NCBI RefSeq assembly: GCF_041549525.1
Contig: NZ_CP157456.1
Coordinates: 3,162,001 to 3,226,000 of the forward strand
Length of the DNA stretch: 64,000 nucleotides
From: Paenarthrobacter aurescens
GTDB lineage: Bacteria; Actinomycetota; Actinomycetes; Actinomycetales; Micrococcaceae
Direction: 5' to 3'
Shown: in pieces, positions 54,465 to 63,483 of the stretch
Numbering within the stretch: the stretch's first letter is position 1
How the letters are laid out: each line of letters begins with the position of its first letter
Position numbers and translations under genes: made by a program
Notes under the pieces: generated by a model
Seen by the model: the letters and a program-made list of their open reading frames with translations, nothing else
The model's database searches: none
Told to the model about the DNA's origin: nothing

Positions 54465-54899
54465 TTAAACGGCTGAATCTCGGATGCCGACCCGGCGGGC
54501 AGGGATCCCAGCCCAAATCTCGTAGTCACCTGTAGAGGACATCAGCACCGCATTTGCAGCGATGATCGTTCCATTTCCGATAGACGTTATCCCATCCCCA
54601 GCAAGCACCTTAGCGCCTGGAAAGATCACCACATCGTCGCCAACAATCAAACGTTCCATTTTGGACTGTGCGAGCGGCAGGTGTGCGTCTTTTCGACCTA
54701 GTGTGACCTGATGGTAAATACGAACATTTGTTCCGATTGTCGTCAACGGGTAGAAGACGGTACCCCGTCCACTGTGAACCAGACGCAAACCTTCACCTAC
54801 CACCATCTGGGCTGGGCTATCGATACCGAAAACCAGAGACAGAATGGCACGGACAACCCTGAATCGCCGGAGGTAAACCAGTCGTTCTACAAGTGTCAT
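54465..54899 (-). CDS. serine acetyltransferase-like hexapeptide protein
   Basis: A 144-residue acetyltransferase. Beta-helix repeats start at VFYPLTTIGTNVRIYHQVTLG, with a loop GRKDAHLPLAQSKME, then IVGDDVVIFPGAKVLAG and IGNGTIIAANAV. It is first in the leftward operon, 137 bp before the CapK-like gene. It differs from the second acetyltransferase of the operon, so the polysaccharide may be O-acetylated at two sites. Confidence 0.83.
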   Translation of the reverse strand: MTLVERLVYLRRFRVVRAILSLVFGIDSPAQMVVGEGLRLVHSGRGTVFYPLTTIGTNVRIYHQVTLGRKDAHLPLAQSKMERLIVGDDVVIFPGAKVLAGDGITSIGNGTIIAANAVLMSSTGDYEIWAGIPARRVGIRDSAV

Positions 54900-55362
54900 G
54901 GGAACAGTTTAGGTGGACGTACACGGTGACCCTGACACTGGAGAGCCGGCCACGCTGAACCCCACGCTTCGACTAAGAAAAGTCGACCCCGCTCCGAAAC
55001 TTACACAGTTGCTTCTCACGCTGGCGCGAGAAAGTTCAGTCGTTCTCGCCCGCCCTATCGTTGTGGAAGCAACCACATAACGTAGATTTACTCGAAGCGT
55101 TTGCGCTCCTCGCACCTTGCCTGTCAAAGTTAGCTTGAGTCATAAGGAGTGACAGAAGAGTCACTCTCCGCGTCACGGTTGGTCCCCGGCGCTTAGACTC
55201 ACATGCACATTAGCCGTAGGTCTCAAAGCAACGTACGCCCGGGCAGGTTTTCTAGCGACCTGCGCGAGCGAGGTACCTCAGCCTTTGGACGATAGTCCGA
55301 CGAGCGTCGAAACCGCCAAATCTTTAGCCAGTTCATTAACCAGAAGTATGGGGAGCATTGCG
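54900..55362. other. divergent intergenic region, no gene seen
   Basis: 463 bp between the acetyltransferase operon and wecC. It should hold both promoters. A 7-bp hairpin GAGTGAC / GTCACTC at 55147-55166 is the only structure seen. Short frames here lack start signals and coding composition. Confidence 0.6.
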
Positions 55363-56643
55363 TTGAATACGATCAATCGCGTAGCAGTCATTGGTTTGGG
55401 TTACATCGGATTGCCGACCGCTGCCATTTTGGCGACGAATGGCATAGAAGTTATCGGAGTAGACGTCAACCAGCGGACAGTAGACGCTGTGAATGCCGGC
55501 CAGGTTCCGTTTGTGGAACCGGACCTGGGAGTTCACGTGGCTGGTGCCGTGAGCCACGGACACCTCACTGCCAGTATTTCGACTCCGAGGGCAGACGCCT
55601 ACATTGTCGCCGTTCCCACACCGTTCAAAACGGACCGGTCAGCGGACTTGAGCTATATCGAAGCCGCTGCCGAGGGTATCGCACCGCAGCTGATCGGTGG
55701 CGAATTGCTGATCTTGGAGTCAACCTCTCCCCCCGGGGCCACAGAACACATGGCGCAGTACATCCTCGACCTTCGCCCGGACCTAAGTTTGGACGGTGCT
55801 GATTCCAAGCCTGCGATTCTCGTAGCACACTGCCCCGAACGCGTCCTGCCGGGCAGAGTTATGATCGAACTCGTCATCAACGACCGCATCGTTGGGGGCA
55901 TTACTCCCGACGCAGCCGAAAAAGCCAAAAATCTATACTCGGTCTTTTGCAAGGGTGAGATTCTAACCACTGATGCTGTCACTGCCGAGATGGCCAAACT
56001 AGTAGAAAATTCGTACCGCGACGTCAACATTGCCTTTGCCAATGAACTCTCAGTAATCAGCGATAAACTTGGAATTGATGTTTGGGAGTTAATTCGCCTC
56101 GCCAATCACCACCCTCGGGTAAATATTCTTCAACCGGGCCCAGGCGTGGGTGGTCACTGCATTGCTGTGGACCCTTGGTTTATTGTTTCGGCCGCCCCAG
56201 AGGAAGCTCGCCTTATCCGCACCGCGCGAGAAGTTAATGACGCAAAGCCGGAATGGGTCTTCCAACAAGTACTGTCGGCCCTCGAACTTCTCCCTCCCGC
56301 CGCTGAAGTTTCGGTTCTGGGATTGGCCTTTAAAGCAAACATCGATGACCTACGAGAATCTCCCGCCATAGAAATCGCTGCACACCTAGCGGAGGCCCTT
56401 CCGAGTACACGATTCAATGTGGCCGAGCCCCACGTAGCCGAACTTCCCGCGCAACTCTTGGGCCGATCCAACGTGAAATTGGTGCCAATTGACGAGTCTG
56501 TCTCACGTTCCGATGTAATCGTCGTTTTGGTCGATCACGACGACGTCAAGGCGATTGAAATTGAGCAACTCGAAGGTAAGGTCGTGATAGACACGCGCGG
56601 CGCGCTGCGTCGCGAGCCCGTTCTAAACACACTTGATGCATAA
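55363..56643 (+). CDS. wecC: UDP-N-acetyl-D-mannosamine dehydrogenase WecC
   Basis: Oxidises UDP-ManNAc (made by WecB) to UDP-ManNAcA with NAD. TTG 55363 is chosen, with GGGGAG 7 nt upstream (426 residues); ATG 55348 is in frame too. The Rossmann motif VIGLGYIGLP is near the N terminus. The catalytic region reads TAEMAKLVENSYRDVNIAFANEL, trimmed here to KLVENSYRDVNIAF, and PGPGVGGHCIAVDPWF carries the catalytic Cys. LGLAFKANIDDLRESPA is in the C-terminal domain. Confidence 0.93.
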   Translation: MNTINRVAVIGLGYIGLPTAAILATNGIEVIGVDVNQRTVDAVNAGQVPFVEPDLGVHVAGAVSHGHLTASISTPRADAYIVAVPTPFKTDRSADLSYIEAAAEGIAPQLIGGELLILESTSPPGATEHMAQYILDLRPDLSLDGADSKPAILVAHCPERVLPGRVMIELVINDRIVGGITPDAAEKAKNLYSVFCKGEILTTDAVTAEMAKLVENSYRDVNIAFANELSVISDKLGIDVWELIRLANHHPRVNILQPGPGVGGHCIAVDPWFIVSAAPEEARLIRTAREVNDAKPEWVFQQVLSALELLPPAAEVSVLGLAFKANIDDLRESPAIEIAAHLAEALPSTRFNVAEPHVAELPAQLLGRSNVKLVPIDESVSRSDVIVVLVDHDDVKAIEIEQLEGKVVIDTRGALRREPVLNTLDA

Positions 56644-56689
56644 GTTCTTCATTCCGACGACATGCCGTCGGGACGCTCTCCACATTTGC

Positions 56690-56724
56690 TAGGGGCGGTT
56701 CTCAAAGCATGAAAACTGCCCCTA
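56690..56724 (+). terminator. terminator of wecC
   Basis: TAGGGGCGGTT / AACTGCCCCTA (one G-U pair) with a 13-nt loop, 46 bp after the wecC stop and followed by ACAAAA. Confidence 0.75.
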
Positions 56725-57423
56725 ACAAAAGTCTGCCATTCGTGGCTGCGTATAGGTGCACATTCACGCGCCACCGGAAGCCTGGCGCCAGACGTACGCC
56801 GGTGCCCTAAGTCGCGCTCCCTGAACCCCTTACCCTTCGGGCTAATGGTTGAAGGGTCATTCACTCCAGTCGCATCGTCCCAACCGAAGAGAGTTCCGAG
56901 TTGATTGACAAGATCCTTGGTGTCCACCGACGCCGCTGACTCGGCGTAAGTCTTGAAGGGCTTGGGCAGATGCTCATGCCTCTGCCTGCAGGCCTAATCA
57001 AACTAAGAACCGAGCTGCCCCCCAGATACATACTTTCGGCCTTGCAGGTAGTCATGATTGACTGAGGAGCGCAGCGAGCAGCAGCGCGCTCCAATCCCCT
57101 CAGTATGAGGGGCTGACGCTAACCACATTATGTACGCCTAGGAATAGCCGCTAGGGCACTATAGGCCTGTCCATCGAGCTGATACCGCCATCACCGGCGC
57201 ACTCGAACCTGGCCCGCGGGGGGGGCTGTCGACGTCACGGCGTTGAAATCTACCTGTCGGACTAGCCTGCACCGTCAACTACTTCCGGTTCATAGGTGAG
57301 TCAAATCTTTGACTCACCCCTACTGTGTGATGGGCTGCCGCCAGTCGATGCGGTAGGCACATCAATTCGCTTCTGCCGAAGGCTAAGAGCTTGCTCCAAG
57401 GCGCGCGACGGGCTGCGAGTCCG
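56725..57423. other. gene-poor region with a possible gene remnant
   Basis: About 700 bp without a convincing gene. On the minus strand near 56780-56990 one frame reads PKPFKTYAESAAS, then VDTKDLVNQLGTLFGWDD, with no proper start; it may be a decayed fragment. Hairpins occur at about 57096 (CCCCTCA / TGAGGGG) and 57295. Low-GC composition suggests a rearrangement scar between the wec genes and the polymerase. Confidence 0.45.
57295..57318 (-). terminator. hairpin after the O-antigen-ligase-like gene
   Basis: GGTGAGTCAAA / TTTGACTCACC is an 11-bp perfect inverted repeat, 106 bp beyond the stop at 57424 on its transcript side. Terminator or operator; no T tract. Confidence 0.5.
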
Positions 57424-58659
57424 CTATACCGCTCGGGGAAGAGCCGCCGTTTCAACAGTCCCACTGGCCTTTTGAGCGCGGCCGTGACCGGCAAGATTGG
57501 CCGAGTAAATGGCCATACCCCAAAAAACTGCGAGCCCAGGACGGTCGAGCAGAGTGTTGCTAAGGACCATTCCCGCCAGCGCAGCCGTTAGCGCCATCGA
57601 CCCCACAGGTGACAACATGCGCCTCGTGGCGATTATGCATATGACGAAGAAAAGAAGCCCCACGAGACCAAACTCCATGATCAATGTCACCAGATCGGAG
57701 TGTGCGGACTTTTCTTCCCACCACCAAAGGGGTGTCACGCGGTAATCAGAGTAGGCGCCACCGCCGAATAACTGGAAGATAAAGCTCTCATTGAGGAAGA
57801 TATGCAGCCGCTCATTCCAAGCATCAAGCCGCCCCGATCCCAGTGCGCCTGCGCCCAGTTGCCCCACAGTGCCACCCTCAACTGAGTTCTCATCTCTATA
57901 AAGTACCGAGCCTAAGACCATAAGCGAACATAACGCCACAATTAGCCAGCGGGGCCATTGTCTTCTATTTGCCACCCAAAAAATTGCAAAAACCCCAAGC
58001 ATCAACATCTCGGTGGCACCACCGTAAGCTAGCAGCAAGGCGAAAGCCGTGCAAATAAATACTAGCTTGACTGGCCACCGCCAAGGGGACGTCCAAATGA
58101 CTATCGCGAGAGCGCTGATGACAATCGCGGACGAATGGAATCCTTCTTCGCCGCCGACAAAGGCTCCTGCTCTTACCACGCCAGCGACTGTCACTCCGGG
58201 CGCAGTAATTGCCACAACAGAGGCATACATCAGAATAATGGCTGCTGCGCACGACAGAAGCCTCCTTATGTCGCCCAAGGGTAGGCGAATAAGCACAAAC
58301 AATGCGGCCAGCGAGATGCAATATCTGGTCAATGCATCCATGTTCTGCGGTATACCTACCCAACTCATGGATAGCCCCATAAACAGCATAAAACCTAGCA
58401 GCAAGAGAACTGAGGTCATCTTTCTAGGACACAGCAGGCTGCCGAGCAGCAGGGAGGCAACGACACAGAGAGCCACTAAGCCAGACAAAGCCGGCCGCAT
58501 CGCAACCAAGGTGTTGAACCCAACAGCGTAGGCGAAGGAGACGGCTACGGACACAACCCCAACAGCCTGCGCCAAAAAATCCGGCTTCACTGGAATGTAG
58601 GCGATAGTCGTCTGTGGTTGAGCCATCGAACGCCCTAGCAAGCTTGAGTTCCTGGTCAT
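57424..58659 (-). CDS. O-antigen ligase/polymerase (Wzy-like) membrane protein
   Basis: A 411-residue protein with about eleven membrane helices. ATG 58659 follows GAAAGG by 5 nt. A large extracellular loop (about 250-330) contains GSGRLDAWNERLHIFLNES and GGAYSDYRVTPLWWWEE, typical of the Wzy_C/O-antigen ligase family. It likely polymerises or attaches repeat units. It lies downstream of the BY-kinase gene on the same strand. Confidence 0.85.
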   Translation of the reverse strand: MTRNSSLLGRSMAQPQTTIAYIPVKPDFLAQAVGVVSVAVSFAYAVGFNTLVAMRPALSGLVALCVVASLLLGSLLCPRKMTSVLLLLGFMLFMGLSMSWVGIPQNMDALTRYCISLAALFVLIRLPLGDIRRLLSCAAAIILMYASVVAITAPGVTVAGVVRAGAFVGGEEGFHSSAIVISALAIVIWTSPWRWPVKLVFICTAFALLLAYGGATEMLMLGVFAIFWVANRRQWPRWLIVALCSLMVLGSVLYRDENSVEGGTVGQLGAGALGSGRLDAWNERLHIFLNESFIFQLFGGGAYSDYRVTPLWWWEEKSAHSDLVTLIMEFGLVGLLFFVICIIATRRMLSPVGSMALTAALAGMVLSNTLLDRPGLAVFWGMAIYSANLAGHGRAQKASGTVETAALPRAV

Positions 58660-58789
58660 CAGGGCCTTTCATCGTCCACGAGTCGCTACGAGATCGACTA
58701 CGTTCCCTCTGTCCTAAACTGGACATTCAAGCGCGACATTGACGCCGTTTGCTCGCCGTCGGGGGCTTAGCCAGGGATACTTTGGAAAT

Positions 58790-60331
58790 TCATTGTGGGA
58801 GCCGAGACTTTGGAAATTTCGTGGGTGGCTGAAGCCGGTCGGCTGGAGCGTTCTGTGATGAACGTTTGGTCGTATCAACCGGCCCGAAGTTCCGAATCTC
58901 TGGTGACGCACCGTCCGAGTCTCCAGATTTATAACGTCTCTTGCTGATGGGCGCGTCTCGGCCGCTTCGACCGTCACGTGGAGATTCGCGACGTTCGTAG
59001 GAGTAGGAGTAAGCATCCGCGCCCTTAGACGGCAATTGGTTCAGAACGATACCAAGTATTTTCGTGTCAACGAGCTCGAGCGCCCCAAGGGAACGCTCAA
59101 GGTCGTGGCGCTTGGTGGAGTGAGCACCGACGACAACTATTACACCGTCTACATGTTGAGCAAGCACAGTCGCGTCGGTCACGGGAAGTACCGGCGGCGT
59201 ATCAATGATGACGGTGTCGAAAGTGCCGGAAAGACGATTCAAGAGCTGCTTCATGTCCGCGGATCCCAAGAGTTCGCTTGGATTCGGTGGGATCTGTCCT
59301 GAAGCCAGCACATATAGATTTTCCTCGCCCCAGGGTTGCAGCAAGTCATTCAAATCCGCTGCGCCCAAAAGTGCAGTGGTCAAACCTGCATTGCGATCAA
59401 GTCCAAGATACTCACTGACCATCGGTCTCCGCAGGTCAGCGTCGACAATGCAAACGCTATGACCTGCCTGGGCCATTGCGATGGCTAGATTGGTTGCCGT
59501 CGTGCTCTTACCTTCACCGGGGAGGGATGAGGTCACCATTACAGTTCTTGCGTGGCCAGCAACGTTGGCAAACTGCAGATTCGTACGCAGCTGCCTGAAC
59601 GTTTCTGCCCTCCGGCTTTGGAGAGGGGCCTGTGTTAGGAGAGGCTTCTTGACAGCGTCCTGATCAAAAGAAATACCGCCAAGCAAGGCCGTGCTAGTAA
59701 GAGCCCTGAGATCAGCCTCTCCACGAATGCGGTTGTCCGTCTTTGCACGAACGATGGCGATCGCCAACCCCAAGAGCAGCCCCGAAGACAGTCCAAGAAG
59801 CAAGTTCATACGCACGTTTGGTGCAGAGGGAGCGGAAGGTGCCTTTGCAGGAGCAATGACCGAGAGATTGACGGGTGAATTACCTCCCGTTTGAGGTTTC
59901 TCAAGCCAGGCAACCGTCGTGATCAAACTGTCAGCTACCGCTTGGGCGATCGCTGCAGCCTGCACGGCTGAGTTGTCAGTCACAGAGATTGTAATCAAAA
60001 CCGTGTTCGGGTCCGCCGTAGCCTTGACTCGCGGAGCTAGTTGCTCTGGCGCCATGGACAAACCCAATACATCGATGGCAGGCTGCAGGACCTTCGGAGA
60101 CTGAACAGTCCGGACGTACGATTGCACCCTTGCTTGAATGAAGGTATTGCCTTGCTGCAGTTCTTGTACAGAGCCGGAACTCTGGATTGCCACAAAAAGC
60201 TGCGTCTCGGCGGTATAGGTAGGCTTCGAGAGTAGTGATGCGCCCCCTCCTACAAGTAGACCTACCAACCCGACGGAGATGATGATCATCCAGTTGCGAC
60301 GCAATATGCGTATGTACTCGTGAAGATCCAA
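58790..60331 (-). CDS. Wzz-domain tyrosine autokinase (BY-kinase), chain-length regulator
   Basis: About 513 residues. TTG 60331 is chosen because GGGGA lies 6 nt upstream (ATG 60391 is the alternative). A Wzz domain with two membrane segments (about 15-35 and 175-195) precedes the kinase. Walker A is SSLPGEGKSTT, Walker A' is VCIVDADLRRP and Walker B is VIIDTPPVLP. The C terminus has a tyrosine cluster in AYSYSYERRE, the expected autophosphorylation site. The fused form is usual in actinobacteria. Confidence 0.93.
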   Translation of the reverse strand: MDLHEYIRILRRNWMIIISVGLVGLLVGGGASLLSKPTYTAETQLFVAIQSSGSVQELQQGNTFIQARVQSYVRTVQSPKVLQPAIDVLGLSMAPEQLAPRVKATADPNTVLITISVTDNSAVQAAAIAQAVADSLITTVAWLEKPQTGGNSPVNLSVIAPAKAPSAPSAPNVRMNLLLGLSSGLLLGLAIAIVRAKTDNRIRGEADLRALTSTALLGGISFDQDAVKKPLLTQAPLQSRRAETFRQLRTNLQFANVAGHARTVMVTSSLPGEGKSTTATNLAIAMAQAGHSVCIVDADLRRPMVSEYLGLDRNAGLTTALLGAADLNDLLQPWGEENLYVLASGQIPPNPSELLGSADMKQLLNRLSGTFDTVIIDTPPVLPVTDATVLAQHVDGVIVVVGAHSTKRHDLERSLGALELVDTKILGIVLNQLPSKGADAYSYSYERRESPRDGRSGRDAPISKRRYKSGDSDGASPEIRNFGPVDTTKRSSQNAPADRLQPPTKFPKSRLPQ

Positions 60332-60559
60332 ACCGCGTCCCCTATTTCTCTGCACACCTGAAGCCCGCCGCTGCATAGGACGGTGGCGCACGATTGTGTT
60401 TTCTCAAGTGTAACGGGCGTGATCAAAGGTTCCGAGTGTCCGAAACGCCAGAACTAGCCGTATCACTACGAACTGAGAGGAGCTGCAGTACGCAGAACAG
60501 TGCACCGTTCCGTCACTGATTTTGGTTCTCGACCCAGCAGTAACAGTACACTCAGCCAT

Positions 60560-61570
60560 ATGAAAGTCTTGGTCACCGGAGGCGCCGGATATATCGGTTC
60601 ACACACCGTCCTTTGCCTTCTCAATGATGGCCACGAAGTTGTCGTTCTAGATAACCTGCGGAACTCCAGCCCCGAATCATTGCTCCGAGTAGAAGAACTC
60701 GCAGCCAAACGTATCGATCTGCGTCGAATAGACATACTGGACGCCGCTGCCCTTGACCAGGTGCTGGCTCAAGGAGAATTTGAGGCAGTCATTCACTTTG
60801 CCGGTCTGAAGGCCGTTGGGGAGTCGGTCGAAAATCCGCTCAGTTACTATAGAAATAACGTTGTCGGCACGCTCAACTTGCTTGAAAGCATGGAAAGAGC
60901 TGGAGTAAAGAAGCTGGTCTTCAGTTCTTCGGCCACCGTTTATGGCGATTCGGAGCATGTTCCGCACGTCGAAAAGGCACCCCTTGACGCAACCAACCCG
61001 TACGGTAGAACCAAGGAGCAGATTGAGGACATCCTAACGGACCTGGGTGCAGCCAAACCTGAATGGGCCATTGCCCTGCTCCGCTACTTCAACCCCGTCG
61101 GAGCGCATGAGTCTGGCCTGATTGGCGAAGACCCTCGAGGCACTCCGAACAATCTTCTACCTTTTGTTTCACAAGTCGCGATCGGACGAAGAAAAAAAGT
61201 CACAGTGTTCGGCAATGATTACCCTACCCATGACGGGACCGGAGTCAGGGACTACATACACGTAATGGATCTGGCTTCCGGCCATCTGGCCGCCTTGAAC
61301 TTTATCGCACCAGCAAATGGCGTGTACCGCTGGAATCTGGGAACTGGGCGCGGATCGTCAGTTCTAGATGTCATTGAAGCTTTCAGACTGGCGTCCGGCC
61401 GCTCAATTCCCTATGAGTTTGCGGCCAGAAGACCGGGTGATGTGGCAATCAGCTACGCCGACGCCTCAGCAGCCCTAGCCGATCTCGGATGGTCTGCTGG
61501 TAAGAACCTCTCGCAGATGTGCGAAGACCACTGGCGTTGGCAGAGCTTGAATCCGCTTGGATACTCCTAG
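60560..61570 (+). CDS. galE: UDP-glucose 4-epimerase GalE
   Basis: Interconverts UDP-glucose and UDP-galactose. ATG 60560 begins MKVLVTGGAGYIGSH; 336 residues, normal. The NAD-binding glycine motif (GGAGYIG), the catalytic YxxxK in NPYGRTKEQIE and SSSATVYGD are visible. It is divergent from the BY-kinase with 228 bp between, which likely holds both promoters. It supplies galactose donors for the exopolysaccharide. Confidence 0.94.
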   Translation: MKVLVTGGAGYIGSHTVLCLLNDGHEVVVLDNLRNSSPESLLRVEELAAKRIDLRRIDILDAAALDQVLAQGEFEAVIHFAGLKAVGESVENPLSYYRNNVVGTLNLLESMERAGVKKLVFSSSATVYGDSEHVPHVEKAPLDATNPYGRTKEQIEDILTDLGAAKPEWAIALLRYFNPVGAHESGLIGEDPRGTPNNLLPFVSQVAIGRRKKVTVFGNDYPTHDGTGVRDYIHVMDLASGHLAALNFIAPANGVYRWNLGTGRGSSVLDVIEAFRLASGRSIPYEFAARRPGDVAISYADASAALADLGWSAGKNLSQMCEDHWRWQSLNPLGYS

Positions 61571-61961
61571 TAATCGCTGATTTGTGATCATCGGTCGGCA
61601 ATACCAGCATTCACCACCCGGCCTCTTCGCCTACGCGTAGTGAATGAGGGCTAGAGGATCCGCGGTCTGGATGCCGCCGCTACAAACCGAATTTGCTGCC
61701 CTTGTTTCGCATTATGACCTAAGACTCAATTAGGCGGGTACGTCCGCAAACTATCTTCGGTCTCCGCCGAAACAGACACGGCTGCAACAGAACACTGAAA
61801 GGAATATGCGTGGTCACCCTGGTCTCACGCCAGCGGAGGTCGCAGCGCGCTCTCTGGAAGACTCTTCGTAATCGAAGGCACCCGGCTCGTGACAATGCAG
61901 CATTGCGAATGCTTGCGTAGGCCCATGTATCCTTACGACGGGGTTCTTCCTACACGAACAC
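61571..61961. other. intergenic region, no gene seen
   Basis: 391 bp between galE and the sugar-phosphate transferase. Small dyads such as GCATTGCGAATGC and a possible promoter (TTGCGT ... TACGAC at about 61914-61938) are present. No coding frame or RNA fold convinced me. Confidence 0.5.
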
Positions 61962-63422
61962 ATGCCTACACTTGGGGATTACACATTGGGGACCGAATCT
62001 GATTGGCGACCACGATCATCGCGTCTTCTCAGGTTTGCCGATGCTTTCGTCATAGTCTGGGCTGTTTCAGGTGCCTATGTCATTCGTTTTGGTCTCGAAC
62101 CGAACTTTCTGGTGACGTCACAGGAGCCGAACTACGTCTGGCTATCAGTAGCGTTGGCCATCGCCTGGTGGCTCATGCTGGGCGCTTGGAACACTCGCCA
62201 GAGTCGGATCCTCGGCGCCGGGCCAGATGAATACAAGAGGGTTGCTGCCGCCTCGCTCTGGCTATTCGGACTGATTGCAATTTTCTCGTACGTCTTTCGC
62301 ATCGAGACCGCACGTGGTTATGTTGGCATCGCTTTGCCAGTTGGCCTGCTAGGACTCCTTCTCGCCCGATGGCTGCTTCGGCAGCACCTTAGCGTTGCTC
62401 GACAAAAGGGCAGCAGCATGTCAAGGCTACTCCTTCTGGGCGGACCGAGTGCCGTTGCGCACCTAGCCAAGTCGCTTCACAGTGCCAAGCACGCCGGCTA
62501 CCTTCCCGTTGCGGCCTTCACGCCAGGCGCGCGAGATCAGCCACGTATCGAACCCAACTCCGGGCTGCCCATATTGGGAAGTGGAACGGACACACGGGCC
62601 GTCCTAGAAGCCATCGATGAATGCCAAGCCGATGCGGTTGCTGTCTCCGCTGGTGTGCAGTTACACCCACAGACAATTAGGCACCTTGGCTGGGAGCTCG
62701 CCGCACGTAACGTGGGGTTGATTATGGCTCCGGCCTTGACTGATATCGCAGGGCCCCGTATCCATACACAGCAAGTTGCTGGGTTGCCGCTTATTCACGT
62801 GACCACACCGACCCTCGAAGGTGGGCAACGCGTTGCAAAGCGTTTGTTTGATGTCCTGGTCTCCGGCTTATTGATCATCTGCACCCTTCCTCTGATGTTG
62901 CTAATCGCCGGTTTAGTGAAGGTTGGAAGCAAAGGGCCGATCCTCTTCAGGCAGGATCGAGTTGGCAAGGAGGGAAAGCATTTTCAAATGCTGAAATTCC
63001 GGTCCATGGTCGTTGATGCCGAAGCCCGACTCTCAGAACTTGAACACCGGAACGAAGGTAAGGGCCTTCTATTCAAGATCAAAGATGACCCCCGAATCAC
63101 GCGTATTGGGGGTATCCTCCGGAAGTACAGCTTGGACGAACTTCCGCAGTTATTCAACATACTCGCCGGCTCGATGAGCCTCGTGGGACCGCGTCCACCA
63201 CTGCCTCGCGAAGTCGCTGAGTATGAGCACGACGTTCGGCGAAGGCTTTTGGTAAAACCAGGACTCACTGGTCTTTGGCAAGTTAGCGGCCGTTCCAACC
63301 TCTCTTGGCAGGATTCTGTACGGCTCGACCTTTACTATGTGGAAAACTGGTCTCTGGCCGGCGATCTAGTCATAATTCTCCGCACGGTAAGGGCGGTGTT
63401 TCAAAGCAGCGGCGCCTACTGA
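61962..63422 (+). CDS. polyprenyl glycosylphosphotransferase (WcaJ/WbaP family)
   Basis: A 486-residue membrane enzyme that starts repeat-unit assembly by moving a sugar-1-phosphate to undecaprenyl phosphate. Four to five N-terminal membrane segments and a CoA-binding-like middle domain come first. The C-terminal sugar transferase domain begins at KRLFDVLVSGLLIICTLPL and contains FRQDRVGKEGKHFQMLKFRS, SLVGPRPPLP and KPGLTGLWQVSGRS. Confidence 0.93.
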   Translation: MPTLGDYTLGTESDWRPRSSRLLRFADAFVIVWAVSGAYVIRFGLEPNFLVTSQEPNYVWLSVALAIAWWLMLGAWNTRQSRILGAGPDEYKRVAAASLWLFGLIAIFSYVFRIETARGYVGIALPVGLLGLLLARWLLRQHLSVARQKGSSMSRLLLLGGPSAVAHLAKSLHSAKHAGYLPVAAFTPGARDQPRIEPNSGLPILGSGTDTRAVLEAIDECQADAVAVSAGVQLHPQTIRHLGWELAARNVGLIMAPALTDIAGPRIHTQQVAGLPLIHVTTPTLEGGQRVAKRLFDVLVSGLLIICTLPLMLLIAGLVKVGSKGPILFRQDRVGKEGKHFQMLKFRSMVVDAEARLSELEHRNEGKGLLFKIKDDPRITRIGGILRKYSLDELPQLFNILAGSMSLVGPRPPLPREVAEYEHDVRRRLLVKPGLTGLWQVSGRSNLSWQDSVRLDLYYVENWSLAGDLVIILRTVRAVFQSSGAY

Positions 63423-63483
63423 GCGTTCTGAGAGCGGCGCGCTCCCTGACCGATCAAGAAAACTGAATGAGGCTATAGCAGCA

